Below, piece after piece: positions 1 to 10,420 of a stretch of DNA of 19,128 nucleotides. The stretch is from Psilocybe azurescens (taxonomy: Eukaryota > Basidiomycota > Agaricomycetes > Agaricales > Agrocybaceae): contig JAJIRX010000098.1 of NCBI GenBank assembly GCA_023853785.1, positions 1 to 19,128 of the forward strand, in the 5' to 3' direction. The notes beneath the pieces were generated by a model. That model was not told the origin of the DNA, made no database searches, and saw nothing but the letters and a program-made list of their open reading frames with translations. The position numbers were made by a program, and so were the translations under genes. Positions within the stretch are counted from its first letter, which is position 1; each line of letters opens with the position of its first letter.

Positions 1-464
1 TCGGGTGGAAAGGTGCGAAAGCCGGCTATCTATAACGCGTGTCACTAAATATGACTCGACCTGACAGTTTACCTGATTTTCTTAATCTGGGATATATTTG
101 AGGTTATCGTGATCTATTTCTTTGTGGTTGAGACGAAGGGTTTCACTTTGAGGAGATCAACGAGGTCTTTGAGGATGACAATCCGCGTAGATATAGTGAG
201 CGGTTGCAGCGAGAGACACGCGAGTCCCTGCAAGAGGCGGCAAGGCAGTGCCTGATTACAATAGTACCTGTACATGATGTAGTCCTATGCAGAATTTTCC
301 GAAAAATTACATTGGAATGGAGGAAAAGAGAAATTGCAAACAGCCGCAAATACGCTGATTGTGATGGAATCTGCACTGTCCATCCTAGCGGGCTTAGGGT
401 ACACCACGCACCACACACGACCACCATAATCCTTTTCTTTCTCTTTCCTCTCCATTCAGCCTAA
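1..464 (+). CDS. MFS sugar transporter, C-terminal end (5' part outside window, one apparent frameshift)
   Basis: This is the last transmembrane helix and cytoplasmic tail of a Major Facilitator Superfamily sugar transporter, which would move hexose-type sugars across the plasma membrane. Positions 1-12 end an exon (G-W-K). A 55-nt GT-AG intron follows at 13-67, with cactaaat as a possible branch site. From 68 the frame reads a hydrophobic helix (VYLIFLIWDIFEVIVIYFFV) and then VETKGFT, the hallmark motif after helix 12 of fungal sugar porters. The expected next residues, EEINEVFEDDNPRRYSERLQ, are present but in the neighbouring frame, so one base is missing around 148-150. In the shifted frame the first stop is at 462-464. 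The residues after about 250 do not look transporter-like, so the true stop may lie earlier. Substrate cannot be told from the tail. Confidence 0.8.
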
Positions 465-528
465 GTAACGTCCCACAAGTCCCCGTCTATACCACACCAC
501 CTGTCTGCCCTATCACCCTATATTCACA
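421..528 (+). promoter_or_regulatory. Pyrimidine-rich core promoter / 5' leader of the PP2C gene
   Basis: The stretch just before the phosphatase start codon is strongly C/T-rich on the plus strand (for example ccttttctttctctttcctc at 431-450), a common feature upstream of fungal start codons. It overlaps the apparent tail of the upstream transporter frame, so the two genes lie head-to-tail with very little space. No clear TATA box is seen. The start context is cacaATGG. Confidence 0.45.
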
Positions 529-2723
529 ATGGTCAGCGGTCTCTTTTCGTCAATGCATCGCAATATAACTATAACTCATATTGCCATCTTCTAGGGCCAA
601 ACGCTCTCCTCACCCGGTTTGTTCTTTTGCGAATCGTCGTTTCGTTTACTGTTCTTATGTGGCATATCCTAGCGACCAAGAAAACATCGGAGACGGGAAG
701 CAACTCTCGCTTTTTCTATGCCATCTCTGAGATGCAAGGGTGGAGAGTCAGTAAGTCGTTTGCCTCGATGCAGTGCACATCCTGCATCATTACTACTTAG
801 CTTGGAAGTTTTCGGCAAGCTGACAATTGTGTTTAGCGATGGAGGACGCACACGCTACAATTCTTGATCTGGATGGTTCAGGAGACGAAAGCAAAAGCAA
901 CACCTTTTTCGCAGTATACGATGGCCATGGCGGTATGATAATGGTCCCTCCATTTTGCAATCGTGTACTCATTATTGCATCCAGGATCCACCGTTGCGAA
1001 ATTTGCTGGCCAGAATGTGCATAAACGACTGGTTTCGGAAGAAACCTATAAAGAGAAGAAATTCGATGTTGCCCTCAAAAGGCCTTCTTGGGCACCGATG
1101 AAGACCTTCTCGCAAGTACGTGTTCTCCATCGTGGTCCAATCGCTCTTGTCTCATCTATTTTCCTTTCGTCATTAGACCCTGCGCATACGAGAGATCCTT
1201 CAGGATGCACAGCCGTCGCCGCTCTAGTAACCGCCGACAATAAGATCTATGTTGTATGTCCCCTTCCGGGTACTTTGCCGACTTCATGCTCACGATAACA
1301 GGCAAACGCCGGCGATTCACGATCAGTAATTAGCGTCAAGGGTGAGGTAAAGCCCCTCAGTTACGACCATAAACCAACGAACGACAGTAAGCTACTTTAA
1401 TGCCACTCCAAAACATGTCTTCAATGCATCTTAGCTGAAAAGACTCGAATTACCCTTGCGGGTGGATACATTGAGTACGGTCGGGTCAACGGTGCGTCAT
1501 AATCCAACTTGATGGTCATCGAGATCCACTCTGACAGCTTTACCAACACAGGCAACTTGGCCTTATCGCGGGCGTTGGGAGATTTCGAATTCAAAAGAAC
1601 TATACACTAGGGCCAGAGGCCCAGATCATTACTGCAGATCCCGACATAACATGCCACGAGATAACGAGTGAAGATGAATTCCTGGTGTTAGCTTGCGATG
1701 GTAACTGATCTCGCCGACTCTCCCTAACCCCTGATCTATGCTTAAGACTCGGACGTTGTATTCAGGTATCTGGGATTGCCTGTCCTCCCAGCAAGTCGTC
1801 GATTTCATCCGGTATCAAGTCTCCGAAGGCAAAGAGCTTACAGAAATCAACGAAATGATCTTTGATCACATTCTCGCACCGGACACGACCTCCGGAGCTG
1901 GAATCGGGTGCGACAACATGACTCTCCTCATCGTCGCCATCACACACGGTCGATCGCAGAATGAATGGTACCAGTGGATTACAAAGCGGGTGAAGTCCAA
2001 GCATGGGTACGATACGCCCAGCACCGTGCCTCAGCTGTACGCACAGAGCCGAGTGCAGTCGTTCCGCGCCCGCCAGGAAGCGATCGAGGCCAGGGAAAAG
2101 CTGCGTCAGACGAACAAGCCGGCGGAGACCGGGACTCTTTTGGACAATGAAGATTTCCTGCGCCGATATGGGTTGACGGTGACGACGATCTCTGGTGGGT
2201 TAGAGGGGGCATCTCGTACAAGCCGGGCGGAAACGTCACCAACGATAGCGGGCAGCTGATGTTTGGAGATGATGACGGCAGTGACGAGATAGATAGTGAC
2301 GACGAGGAGTTGCGGGGCGGAAGATCGTTCTTTAGCGAGACGCTGGGACTGGGAAGGTCTGAGTCTCCTGACCCGACGAAGAACCTCAAGGCTCAGTTGG
2401 ACGAATATGAAAAGATATTAAGAAAGATACAGATACCGACGGGGACTCGAATATGCAGGAAGGGAAACCGGCCGCAGGTGATTAGTTGTTTTTGATGTTG
2501 CTTCTTTTTCCTCTTTTTTTCGTTCCTTCCGCTGTTGTTTAGGACGTTCAATTATTTCTTGTTTTTTTTTGTTGAGAAAAAAAAAGCTGACTATGCCGCC
2601 TTTCGTCCCAATTGCATAGATGCGCCGCCACCTGCACAATTGCCGAACGGTGACTCGAAAGGATCACCGGACCAGCATAACGGGACTCCTGTGATCGAAA
2701 TTCCTGAGCTGGCTAGCACTTGA
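529..2723 (+). CDS. PP2C-family Ser/Thr protein phosphatase (Ptc2/Ptc3-like), with four apparent 1-nt deletions
   Basis: A Mg/Mn-dependent PPM phosphatase that removes phosphate from Ser/Thr residues; fungal Ptc2/3 relatives reset stress MAPK and DNA-damage kinases. My model has 11 coding exons: 529-531, 595-616, 673-750, 837-932, 985-1115, 1177-1253, 1302-1386, 1435-1491, 1552-1700, 1766-2477 and 2620-2723, about 505 aa. The N-terminus MGQTLSSP carries Gly2, a possible myristoylation site. Metal and core motifs are in order: GWRVTMEDAH (about 31-40), VYDGHGG (61-67), NAGDSR, ALGDFEF, CDGIWD (about 232-237) and GCDNMT (Asp about 283). An acidic region with SDEIDSDDEE and a PPPAQLPNGD tail follow, as in other fungal Ptc2-type proteins. 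The frame breaks by one missing base at 1077-1082, 1597-1600, 2205-2209 and 2410-2413. All motifs survive, so these look like sequence errors. Confidence 0.9.
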
Positions 2724-3624
2724 TTGGAGAAGCGGGTCATGGTTTGGGTTTGGTAGACATCGTGAAGGGAAGGGAAGAGGATATTCATCTCTTTTTTTTT
2801 GGCGAAAACGATATGTCGAACAGGACTCTTGTAAACTTTGTAATCTGTTCTGGTGGGGTAAACCCCGTCCTTCACTTCACCTTTCCTCACACTGACCCCC
2901 TCGCCGTTCACTCTTTTGTCCTTCTTTTCTTAGTTTCCCATTTGTCCTTTTCTGCTTTCCTTTCCTTCTCATTTGGGATCGACCAGGTCTTTTTAGCTTA
3001 TCTATCTGGCGGTAGTATGAGTACGTCTTCCGTGTTCTATTCGTCCATTCCATCCCCCACCCTCCTTCCCCTTTTTCACCAGCCTCCTCTTCACATATTG
3101 CACTTGTTCTTCTCTTTCTCTCCCTCTCACCCCGTCTCAGCTCAGCTCATACCTTTTACGATAATCCAATGTTTTTTCTTTTCCTTTATTTTCTTTTCGG
3201 GTTTAATGATCTTTTCTCTCTCGTCATGCATTTCCTTCATCGATCACAACGCAAAAATCCTCACTGTATATAAGAAGCAACGAACGAAAAACCGATAACA
3301 TACCGCACGTCAGTTGATGCTTTTATTTTTGATCAAACTTGTGCTATTCTCGGGTGCACAGCAGTCCCATCGTTACAATGAACGTTCAGCTCGACATGTG
3401 TGGATGCACCGTCGAGAATTCTTCTGTGGCACACTGGCATTGCAGAGGAATTGCAGTCTGTTATAAATTTTTATCATTATGTAGCCTAAATTGCTATCCT
3501 TATCGATGCAGTCGTCAGGATCGATTCCGATTATGGTACGCAGAAGACGGACCTTGTGCCCCAAGCGCGCTATTGATTTGCTCCCCCACTTCAACGTTCA
3601 AGGGTCGTTGCACCGGATTTCTTC
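2724..3624. other. Intergenic region between convergent genes; C/T-rich block with a TATA-like site
   Basis: No supportable gene was found in these 900 bases between the 3' ends of the phosphatase and NUDCD1. From about 2860 to 3230 the plus strand is dominated by C and T runs, and open frames across it translate only to low-complexity Phe/Ser/Leu. A TATATAAG sequence lies at 3267-3274, about 35 bases after the block. The part nearest 2724 presumably holds the phosphatase 3' UTR and the part nearest 3624 the NUDCD1 3' UTR. No clear polyadenylation signal stands out. Confidence 0.5.
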
Positions 3625-5711
3625 TTAGATGTCACTGATCAAGACAAGCTCGCCCTCCGTCAAGCACACTACTACCACCTCACCCTCCGCTCCTCCTTGC
3701 ACCTTCACACACCCGACTCCCAACAGTGCGCCGCCGCTCCCATTGTCCACCTGCAGTACTGATTGCTTCGCCCACTTATCTTTTGCGCTCTTCGCCGGTC
3801 GGTATATGTACACATTCGCCCCGCGGTCACGCTGGCTGCCCCCTCGAACGCGAGCACACCGCGCTTCGGGATGTGGTAGGTGAACCGCGTGTCTTGTTTG
3901 GACGCCAGGACGAATGCGAGCGCGCAGTACGTCGAGGTGTGCTGCCAGCTGAATTCCGGTGCGGCGTTGGATGGGACGAGGGAGAATACCGTCCCGTCGA
4001 CGTCTTGCTTCAGGATCAGCTGGAGGTCAGCGATGGATGATACAGAGCCTGGCATGGGTGTAGAAAGGAGAGTGAAAGGCTCGTCTTCCCATTCGTCTTT
4101 CTCGCGTTGGGTTGAGCTCTCTCGTGTCCATATAGGTGTTTGGCCATTAATGTCTACCCAGGTAGCCCACACCTTCCTTCCAACCACTGCATCTGCCTCT
4201 TCGTCGACTTCGCCTTCGATGAGACTGGGCACTCCGCGGCCTAAGCCTAATCCCGAAGTGTCCCCGCCTGACTTCAAAGCAGCCGTATATTTCTCCAACG
4301 ATTCGCGGATGTGCCAGAGCTCAGATGGGTCAACGGTCTCAGGGACTTCGGGGTTTTCTTCGTCCCCAATCAAGGACGATGCAGCGGCAGCGAACACTTG
4401 CATCCACCGCGTGCCCTCGTTTTTCTTCTCCATGTGCAAAGTCAATAATCCATAGGCATGCTCTGCTTCGCGGTCCCATGTCCAGAAACACGATGTGGTG
4501 TTCACGCTGTCCCACAGAGCCTTCGCCGAGTAGTGGGGATTGGTACAGGTGGACTGTCGCTACTTTCCAGGGGATAGGTGTCGACGTGCAACGTCAGAGT
4601 TTGAACTGTGAATAAGACTTTAATTTTATTCTTGGGTGTGTTGGAAGGCAGAGGGAAGGCGACGGTGACTGAATCAGAAGTTTGGGTCCACGAATATGGA
4701 TGCGGTTTCGGTGGTTTGTTTGAGTCGCTTTCGTTTGGATTAGCGTTGACGGCGTCAAGATTCTCGTTTGCGCGAGGTATCGGCGCGATCTCATCAGATG
4801 TGGGCTCATATGGCTTTGTCGGAGGTTTTGCATTTGGATCGGGGTAGGTGGATCCACCGAGAATTAGAAAAGAGTTTACTTGTTCAACAAAGTCGGTGAG
4901 TATGGGAACGTCCTGGCCGCGTCGATGCCACAGTACTTCGAGTTCGCGGGGCTCGCTACCAGGTCGTAGTGAGAGGATATTTATTTTGACTGCCCAAATA
5001 TCAAACTCTGGAGAAGAATTAGTGGCTCCTGACGAGTTTGTATTGGATTTTCTGTCCTCGGAACCATAATGCCGTGAGGAGAGCAATAAAATGGCTGTGA
5101 TTGGGGAGGACCTGTAAAGGTTATGCAACCTGAAAGGGGCATCGACGGCACCACTTGTAGGTAGAGTGAATATTCCTATAGGTTCTGAGACCTCGTTATC
5201 GCGAATTGGTAGAATGTAGAGCAGCCCATTCCCGTCTGTGACTACCACTGTTGTCGAGCTGAGAAACACAGCCGAAGGGTATTCCCTCTGGATAGCTTGT
5301 GCCGAGGATGTGTCCATCGGCGTAGCCATTTGATAGACAATTTGAAAAGAAGGTCCTGTTACACCCTACTTTGGAATAAACAGTCGAGTAAGTAAACATC
5401 GACTATGATCATAAATTCCTAGAAAAAGTGGGAGAACTTACCCCAGGCATCGGGATCCCGATCAAACACACATTGAATTCTTCGTCGACGTAGATCGCGC
5501 GCCCAGAGTCGCTGTCTACCGACAGGTGATTGTGACTGATACGACTTCGCATCTCCTGGAACGTGAGTGGCACTTTCCCAGACGCTGTGGCTTGAGTGGG
5601 TTTCCGCGATAGTTTGAATCTGGAGACAGCTTGTTCTTGATATATTGGTTCCAGTTTATACCCTTCAAATTTTGGATTCAGAAGAGATCTGTTGGCTCGG
5701 AATGTATCCAT
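3625..5711 (-). CDS. NUDCD1: NudC domain-containing protein 1 (NUDCD1-like), with two apparent 1-nt deletions
   Basis: A CS-domain co-chaperone relative; animal NUDCD1 works with Hsp90 and binds particular client proteins, and the fungal role is inferred from homology. Exon 1 is 5442-5711 (90 codons, start MDTFRANRSLL). A 76-nt intron (5366-5441, gtaagt donor, tag acceptor) is followed by exon 2, 3625-5365. The joined product is about 670 aa. The first third resembles the N-terminal beta-rich part of NUDCD1. The CS domain begins near residue 313 with PYSWTQTSDSVTVAFPLP and KNKIKVLF. After it come LWDSVNTTSCFWTWD, a match to the NUDCD1 C-terminal half, and a tail ending ELVLISDI. Two single-base losses break the frame: in the run at 4535-4538, between the CS domain and the C-terminal half, and at 3839-3843 near the end. 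Reading resumes in clear homologous sequence each time. Confidence 0.87.
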
Positions 5712-6478
5712 TCTCAGATGGATGGGGTGTGTATGTTGAACTTGAGCTTTAGAGCTTGGAAGTTAAACTTATAGCATGTGTTGAAGATCAGTTTCTGCAA
5801 AATCAAGGCTTCACGAAGTAGTACATATGACGTAAATTTCACGTGATACTCACTTGATTGATCACGGGCTTTCTTAACTTGTCCTTAACCACAACATTGA
5901 CAATGTGTCACCTGGGCAACACACCGCGCTTGCTGTCCAACTCTTATAAGAAATCTATTCCAGTCGCTGCATATCACTTGGGGTCAAGGCTTTATTATGG
6001 TTTTCGTCTCCTCTACGAACTTGACGCGTTTCATAGATCATGTGCACTTATACATCCTTCTGTTGACAATTTTGATTCATGATCCGGACGTGTGTTCTGA
6101 CATAGATGCAGATTGCATTCAACTTGACGTGGCCGGTGTTCTGTGTGGTATCTCGGGCGGCTGAACCCTTTTCATGGCTTTTCTGTGCTTTACAATTTAA
6201 TACGACGGTGATTTCTAGCTTTAGGCCTACATACATTGGCTGCACAACAGAGTTAAAGATTGATTGCAGGGCTGTCAGTTACTCTTAGCGGAAACGCAGC
6301 ATCCGGTCAACCACCAGGATGGCCATCTGTCATATCCCATCTTCAAATAACGCCAGAATAGTGCCGTATGAGGCCATCCAGGTTCTGCCGACGCTTGACG
6401 CCATAGCCATACCGTTATTCTCTCTTCTCTCGTGGGGCCGTGTTTCTTCTCCTTTTGACTTCGCTTTCTTCGAGCACA
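5712..6478. promoter_or_regulatory. Divergent promoter region between NUDCD1 and the F-box gene
   Basis: No gene is supportable in these 767 bases, which separate two divergently transcribed starts. About 117-135 bases upstream of the NUDCD1 ATG there is a CRE-like TGACGTAA (5828-5835) and a perfect palindrome TCACGTGA (5839-5846) with an E-box core. A short inverted repeat TGACA-atg-TGTCA lies at 5898-5910. On the F-box side, 6410-6470 is pyrimidine-rich and looks like its leader. Short open frames in the middle have no recognisable protein character. Confidence 0.5.
5828..5846. promoter_or_regulatory. CRE-like site plus palindromic E-box
   Basis: TGACGTAA (5828-5835, a bZIP/ATF-type half-palindrome) is followed three bases later by TCACGTGA (5839-5846, a Cbf1/USF-type bHLH palindrome). 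Close pairing of a CRE with a CACGTG E-box upstream of a start codon suggests bZIP and bHLH control, probably of NUDCD1, which is the nearer gene. The motifs are seen directly; binding is inference. Confidence 0.4.
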
Positions 6479-7955
6479 ATGGTCAGAGACCATGTAATAC
6501 CCATCGAAATCATTTTGATGGTCATAGATGAACTTTCCTGGAGAGGCGACCTCGAAACATTAGTCGCCCTTTCAGAAACCTGCCACATTTTCAACATACC
6601 GTGTCGCAAGCGTATCTTTTCCAAAATCGCCCTTGGTGTCCAACAGGAGTTTCTAGACGCTGGAATACTGGCGCTTACCATCCCCAATATGAACGAAATT
6701 TTTAGCAGCACACCTTCCATCGCGACTTATGTTCATCGAGCAACTATCAACATCACCAACACGGACCTCAACGGCAATCTACTACTACCTCTTTTGAAGA
6801 AACTGAACTCCCTGACAAGCCTCCGCTTGACTTCGGAGATCGCCTGGAACGCCAATATCTCAGAGAACTGGAAGGACATGAGTCCTACTGTGGAACTATG
6901 TGTTAAGCACCTTCTCCAAATCCCGTCTCTTTTTGAGCTCGAGATATTCCGACTGCAGCGAATTCCTATATCTTTGTTTGCTGCCATCCCCCAAGTTAGA
7001 CACCTCCGGTTACATGCATCGACGATCTCCAGTCGACTAATAGAGACCCAGCCAGCCACCATTCCAGCCCCAATTTGCTCGCCTTTGACGCTGCTGGACA
7101 TTAGAAGAAAATCAATCGATTCTATCCATCGTATTACATTGGACAATAGACATGTCGACTTTTCTGGCCTGAAAGAACTCTATATAAGCTTGGAGGAAAG
7201 GATGGATATGTTATTCCTCCACAAATTTCTGAAAGCGATCAGGGCTCTGGACCTTCTTTCCGTGAATTGTACGTTCACCTTGTAATCTTCAGCGCGCAGT
7301 ATTGATCTCATTCTTCTTCAGCAATCTGCCTGATCTCCGATATGAGCGTCTCAGATTTAATGGCGGCCCCATCGTTGACGCATATCCGGGAGTTGAAGTT
7401 GGAATATTCCGAAGGAAGATGGAACCGGCCGGAACATCTTCTTAAAGCGACACTAGAGGCCTTGTTAGCTATACAGAACAAGGGCGAACTCGAAAGGCTG
7501 TCGGTCCAAATCAGATGTCTCACCGTGCTCAAGGAAAACCTTGCAGAAGGTCTCGAGAGTTTGGACACCGTATTGGCGGACACAGAGTTTCGAAATCTTT
7601 CACGAGTGGCGCTATGTATTGAGCCTGCCTTCGATCTCGTGGAGGACGAGGGTGACGAAACGACGACGACGACGACAACCCGAGAAGACCTGATCAGGCA
7701 TATGGAGCGATTGAATGTACACCCGTATAGAAACTTCACTTTGGGTTTCAATTTCAAGTATGTCTTTTTCTGACCCTTTTTCGGAGGTCCCGACCTGACT
7801 GATGGTTCGTGAGCTCCAGACATCGTAATACCACATAACCTAGTCGTTTATCTTCTATTCAATATCTCAGTCTCCGTGGCAAGCGATTTTTCAGTGCTCT
7901 GTGTCTTTGGGACCTTTGTGTCTACAGCTTTATTGGCCGGAAGCTATTAAGATAA
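6479..7955 (+). CDS. F-box domain protein with leucine-rich C-terminal part
   Basis: A probable substrate-receptor subunit of an SCF ubiquitin ligase, of the kind greatly expanded in Agaricomycetes. Exons 6479-7268, 7322-7757 and 7871-7955 join in frame to 436 aa without any frameshift. The start at 6479 (cacaATGG, after a C/T-rich leader) was chosen over an upstream in-frame non-ATG start at 6440. Residues about 7-45 form the F-box (IPIEIILMVIDELS, then LVALSETCHIFNIPCRKRIF). The rest has irregular leucine-rich segments (LTSLRLTSEI, VRHLRLHAS, LKELYISLEE, IRELKLEYSE), as in F-box proteins that recognise targets by solenoid repeats. A short (acg)n run near 7665-7680 encodes six threonines. 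The last exon is short and its end, GRKLLR, is less certain. The target is unknown. Confidence 0.75.
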
Positions 7956-8086
7956 TTCTTCCTACTGAGGCCGATCCTTGCCGTTCATTACAACGGCTAA
8001 TCCCGATCAACAAAATTTCCATAAGGAGAACAATGAATGTTAGTGGATAAGTACTCTCCTCAGCTCTTACCTTTTTCTATCCTCCG

Positions 8087-10119
8087 ATGTCTGGCGTGAA
8101 ATTAAAGCTAATATGCCTTGTCTTGCCTGATGAAAACCCGAATGAACACATTGTCCAGGTCTGAATCGATGACGGCGACACCGTTGCCGCTCTCAAAGAA
8201 TCAATCAAACTCAAGCATGTCCCTGTGCTCGATAAAGTCGCTGCACACAAGACCTCGTCCTCTGGAAGTGCTCCGTCCCTGCCAATGACAGTTCAAAAAA
8301 AACCTTGTAAACTATTTGTATTCATGCCGCCGATACTCGTCTTCATCGCTTACCTCTCGCCTCCGATATTTCTGAGCATTTCCGACTCCCGACTATTATA
8401 CCCAGTAAAACTGTTCACATCCTACGTTGAGGTACCCCGCCAGGGTCAGTGACAGTTCCCTTAATGCGCTATGGCCTTATTCAAGGTCAGTTAGACACCT
8501 AGAGCACGCTGAAGCGATCGATGTAGTCAGCGAACTGGCGGAGAATATGCGTGCACTACGCATCATGCTAGAGATATGACCTGCTCACATGCTATTAGGA
8601 TTTATGGACATCGCCAACCATTGTGGAAAGTCACCGTCCCCAGCAGCCAAGTCCAACGAATATATGAAGATTCAGGCAAAGCCAGAATTTGCCATCCACG
8701 ACGGGCTATACCCAAAACCAAGAGCAAATTCAAAATCGAACTCAACGACCCTCATCTCGACCTACTTCGCTAGTTTCTCATACAGCTACAAGAGTTCATG
8801 TCCTTTATCTCCCAGCTCAAGACGTTGGAGCCGGCATCCAACCCAGAATGGCGACAGTTATTGTCGAAACTCTTGAAGGTTGGTATTCATGAGGACCGAA
8901 ATGCCGACGGGACTCGCACCGGTGGTATCTCTACGATCGACATAACAGCCCTTGGTGAAAGTGTGCCATTCTTCATCTGGGAGTACAAGAGAATCCTCGG
9001 CGAAGGCAGCTGTGATCCTTCTGTTCAGGCTAATTGTAGCATGAGGAGGGCATGAATCCAGCGTGATGTGAGTTGCGCTTCACATTTGTGTATTAAAATC
9101 ATCTCGCATGAATTTTAGTGATCTACAATGCGTAGCAGATGCTGTTGTCCTACGTTTATGGTTGCAGGCGGCGGCCCATGGATGTGTGTTCTCTGGGCTG
9201 TGTTTACAGATAAAATCATGTACAAAGACTGGCGGACATGATTTGGATCGGATTCTCATCGACGAGTGAAGATGCTCACATTCACCGATTTGCATGAGTC
9301 ATGGTGTCGTTGCGTCAAAATCTTCCTAAAATCTAGGACTACTATGAGAAGATAAGCGCCATTAACATTCCACCCTTCAACGAGGGTTCTCCTCATCCCC
9401 GCTTTTACCCGTCTCCAACATCCTTCATCAAGAGTGGAAAGGTCGCTTACTTCGATTATATGAAGATGCTGAAGCATGATTCAACATGCGTGACCTAACT
9501 GGCGAAGATTAGAAGGGCCGTCGGATCTTTAGGCATCGACGAACTCGTCAAAGTACTTCAATTCCTTGCTGATCTCCAAAACTTCGGTATTACGGCCCAC
9601 TGAATATCGACGATTCTCCCGGACATGTCCCCTCCCCAGCGCCTTCGACAACAGCATTGCCTAGCTACCTCCTTAGTAGCCCGATAAAGATGATTGTAAT
9701 GGACTATGCTATGTTAAACCTCATCGTCGACCAGCAGACGCTCATACCCAGCTTGAAAAGATATTGACGAGTCTGCATATTGAGGAAAATGTCTTTGGCG
9801 ACCTGCGAGAACCCAACATTCTTTTTGACAAGGATAGCAAAGTTGGCAAAGTTGGCTCATTTATTTGAACTGGGCTGGTCGGTATAACATGGAACAAAAG
9901 GATACATTTCTTCCTCCCGGTCTCGAACACAAGATCCGTGACAATGTCGACCATGTTAAACGTTCAGTATCCAACAACTTTGTGAAGTATTCGTTGAGTC
10001 TGTCGTCCAATCTCCCTTGGGCCGACGGTTTAGCTACTCTTTCGCCCATTCGACTTCAGCATGATTGGGGCATGTTATTATTAGGTAGTTTGTGTGGAGC
10101 CACAAGGAGCGACCTGTGA
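8087..10119 (+). pseudogene. Crinkler (CRN) family protein with C-terminal kinase-like domain, degenerate
   Basis: This is a decayed copy of a fungal Crinkler gene: a ubiquitin-like CRN header followed by a kinase-like effector domain, a class discussed as secreted or inter-organism effectors. The ATG at 8087 opens MSGVKLKLICLVLPDE, the CRN header. The diagnostic LVLWKCSVP lies near 8257-8283 after a 1-base shift. The middle region reads HDGLYP, then ASNPEWRQLL. Near 9170-9200 comes GPWMCVLGAVF, typical of fungal CRN-kinases, then IVMDYAML (about 9695), the catalytic-loop equivalent VFGDLREPNIL (about 9790-9825) and NWAGRYNMEQ (9868). The terminal LQHDWGML (about 10050-10075) matches where the family usually ends. 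Lesions include an in-frame TGA at 8162-8164, further stops near 8309, 8429 and 9600, and several frame changes. Unlike the left-hand genes, these include true stops, so I call it dead. Exact exon borders cannot be set. Confidence 0.75.
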
Positions 10120-10420
10120 CAAAATGTTGGTGTGTGAGTCAGCCCAGTAGGGAGCATCGAGCAGACCATAAGGTAAACTGCTACATACGTTTACAATTTA
10201 ATTCTTTTGTACCATTACATTTTCTTTATAATCGTTACTTTACTTTGTCCAATATTTCTAGTACGTTTAAGACAGACGTGAAGATGCCATTAGCTCGCGT
10301 AATTAAGGGACCAATGGTAATGATGAGATATTATGCAGTGTATCCGTGTTACTCTAAATTAGATGAAGGGAAAATGGGAGGATGCATGAATGAATGTATA
10401 GTCCAAATGCTTCTAAGAAT
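10120..10420. other. Intergenic spacer, A/T-rich, nothing recognised
   Basis: These 300 bases lie between the end of the Crinkler pseudogene and the 3' end of the ABC transporter. The segment around 10180-10260 is A/T-rich. It may hold the 3' UTR of the minus-strand ABC gene. No repeat, RNA gene or convincing reading frame was seen. Confidence 0.4.

Noticed and set aside
148..464. Real nonsense or pseudogene state of the transporter
   Set aside because: Only one missing base is seen and the conserved tail resumes immediately; sequence error is the simpler reading, given the same pattern in two neighbours.
2720..3298. 192-codon plus-strand open frame
   Set aside because: It covers the C/T-rich block and translates to low-complexity Phe/Ser/Leu; it begins inside the phosphatase stop region without a good start context.
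3378..3638. Plus-strand frame after the TATA-like site
   Set aside because: Cys-rich random-looking product with no domain, running into the 3' end of NUDCD1; kept only as possible non-coding transcription.
3880..4455. 191-codon plus-strand frame
   Set aside because: It is antisense to the well-supported NUDCD1 coding sequence and has no protein family character.
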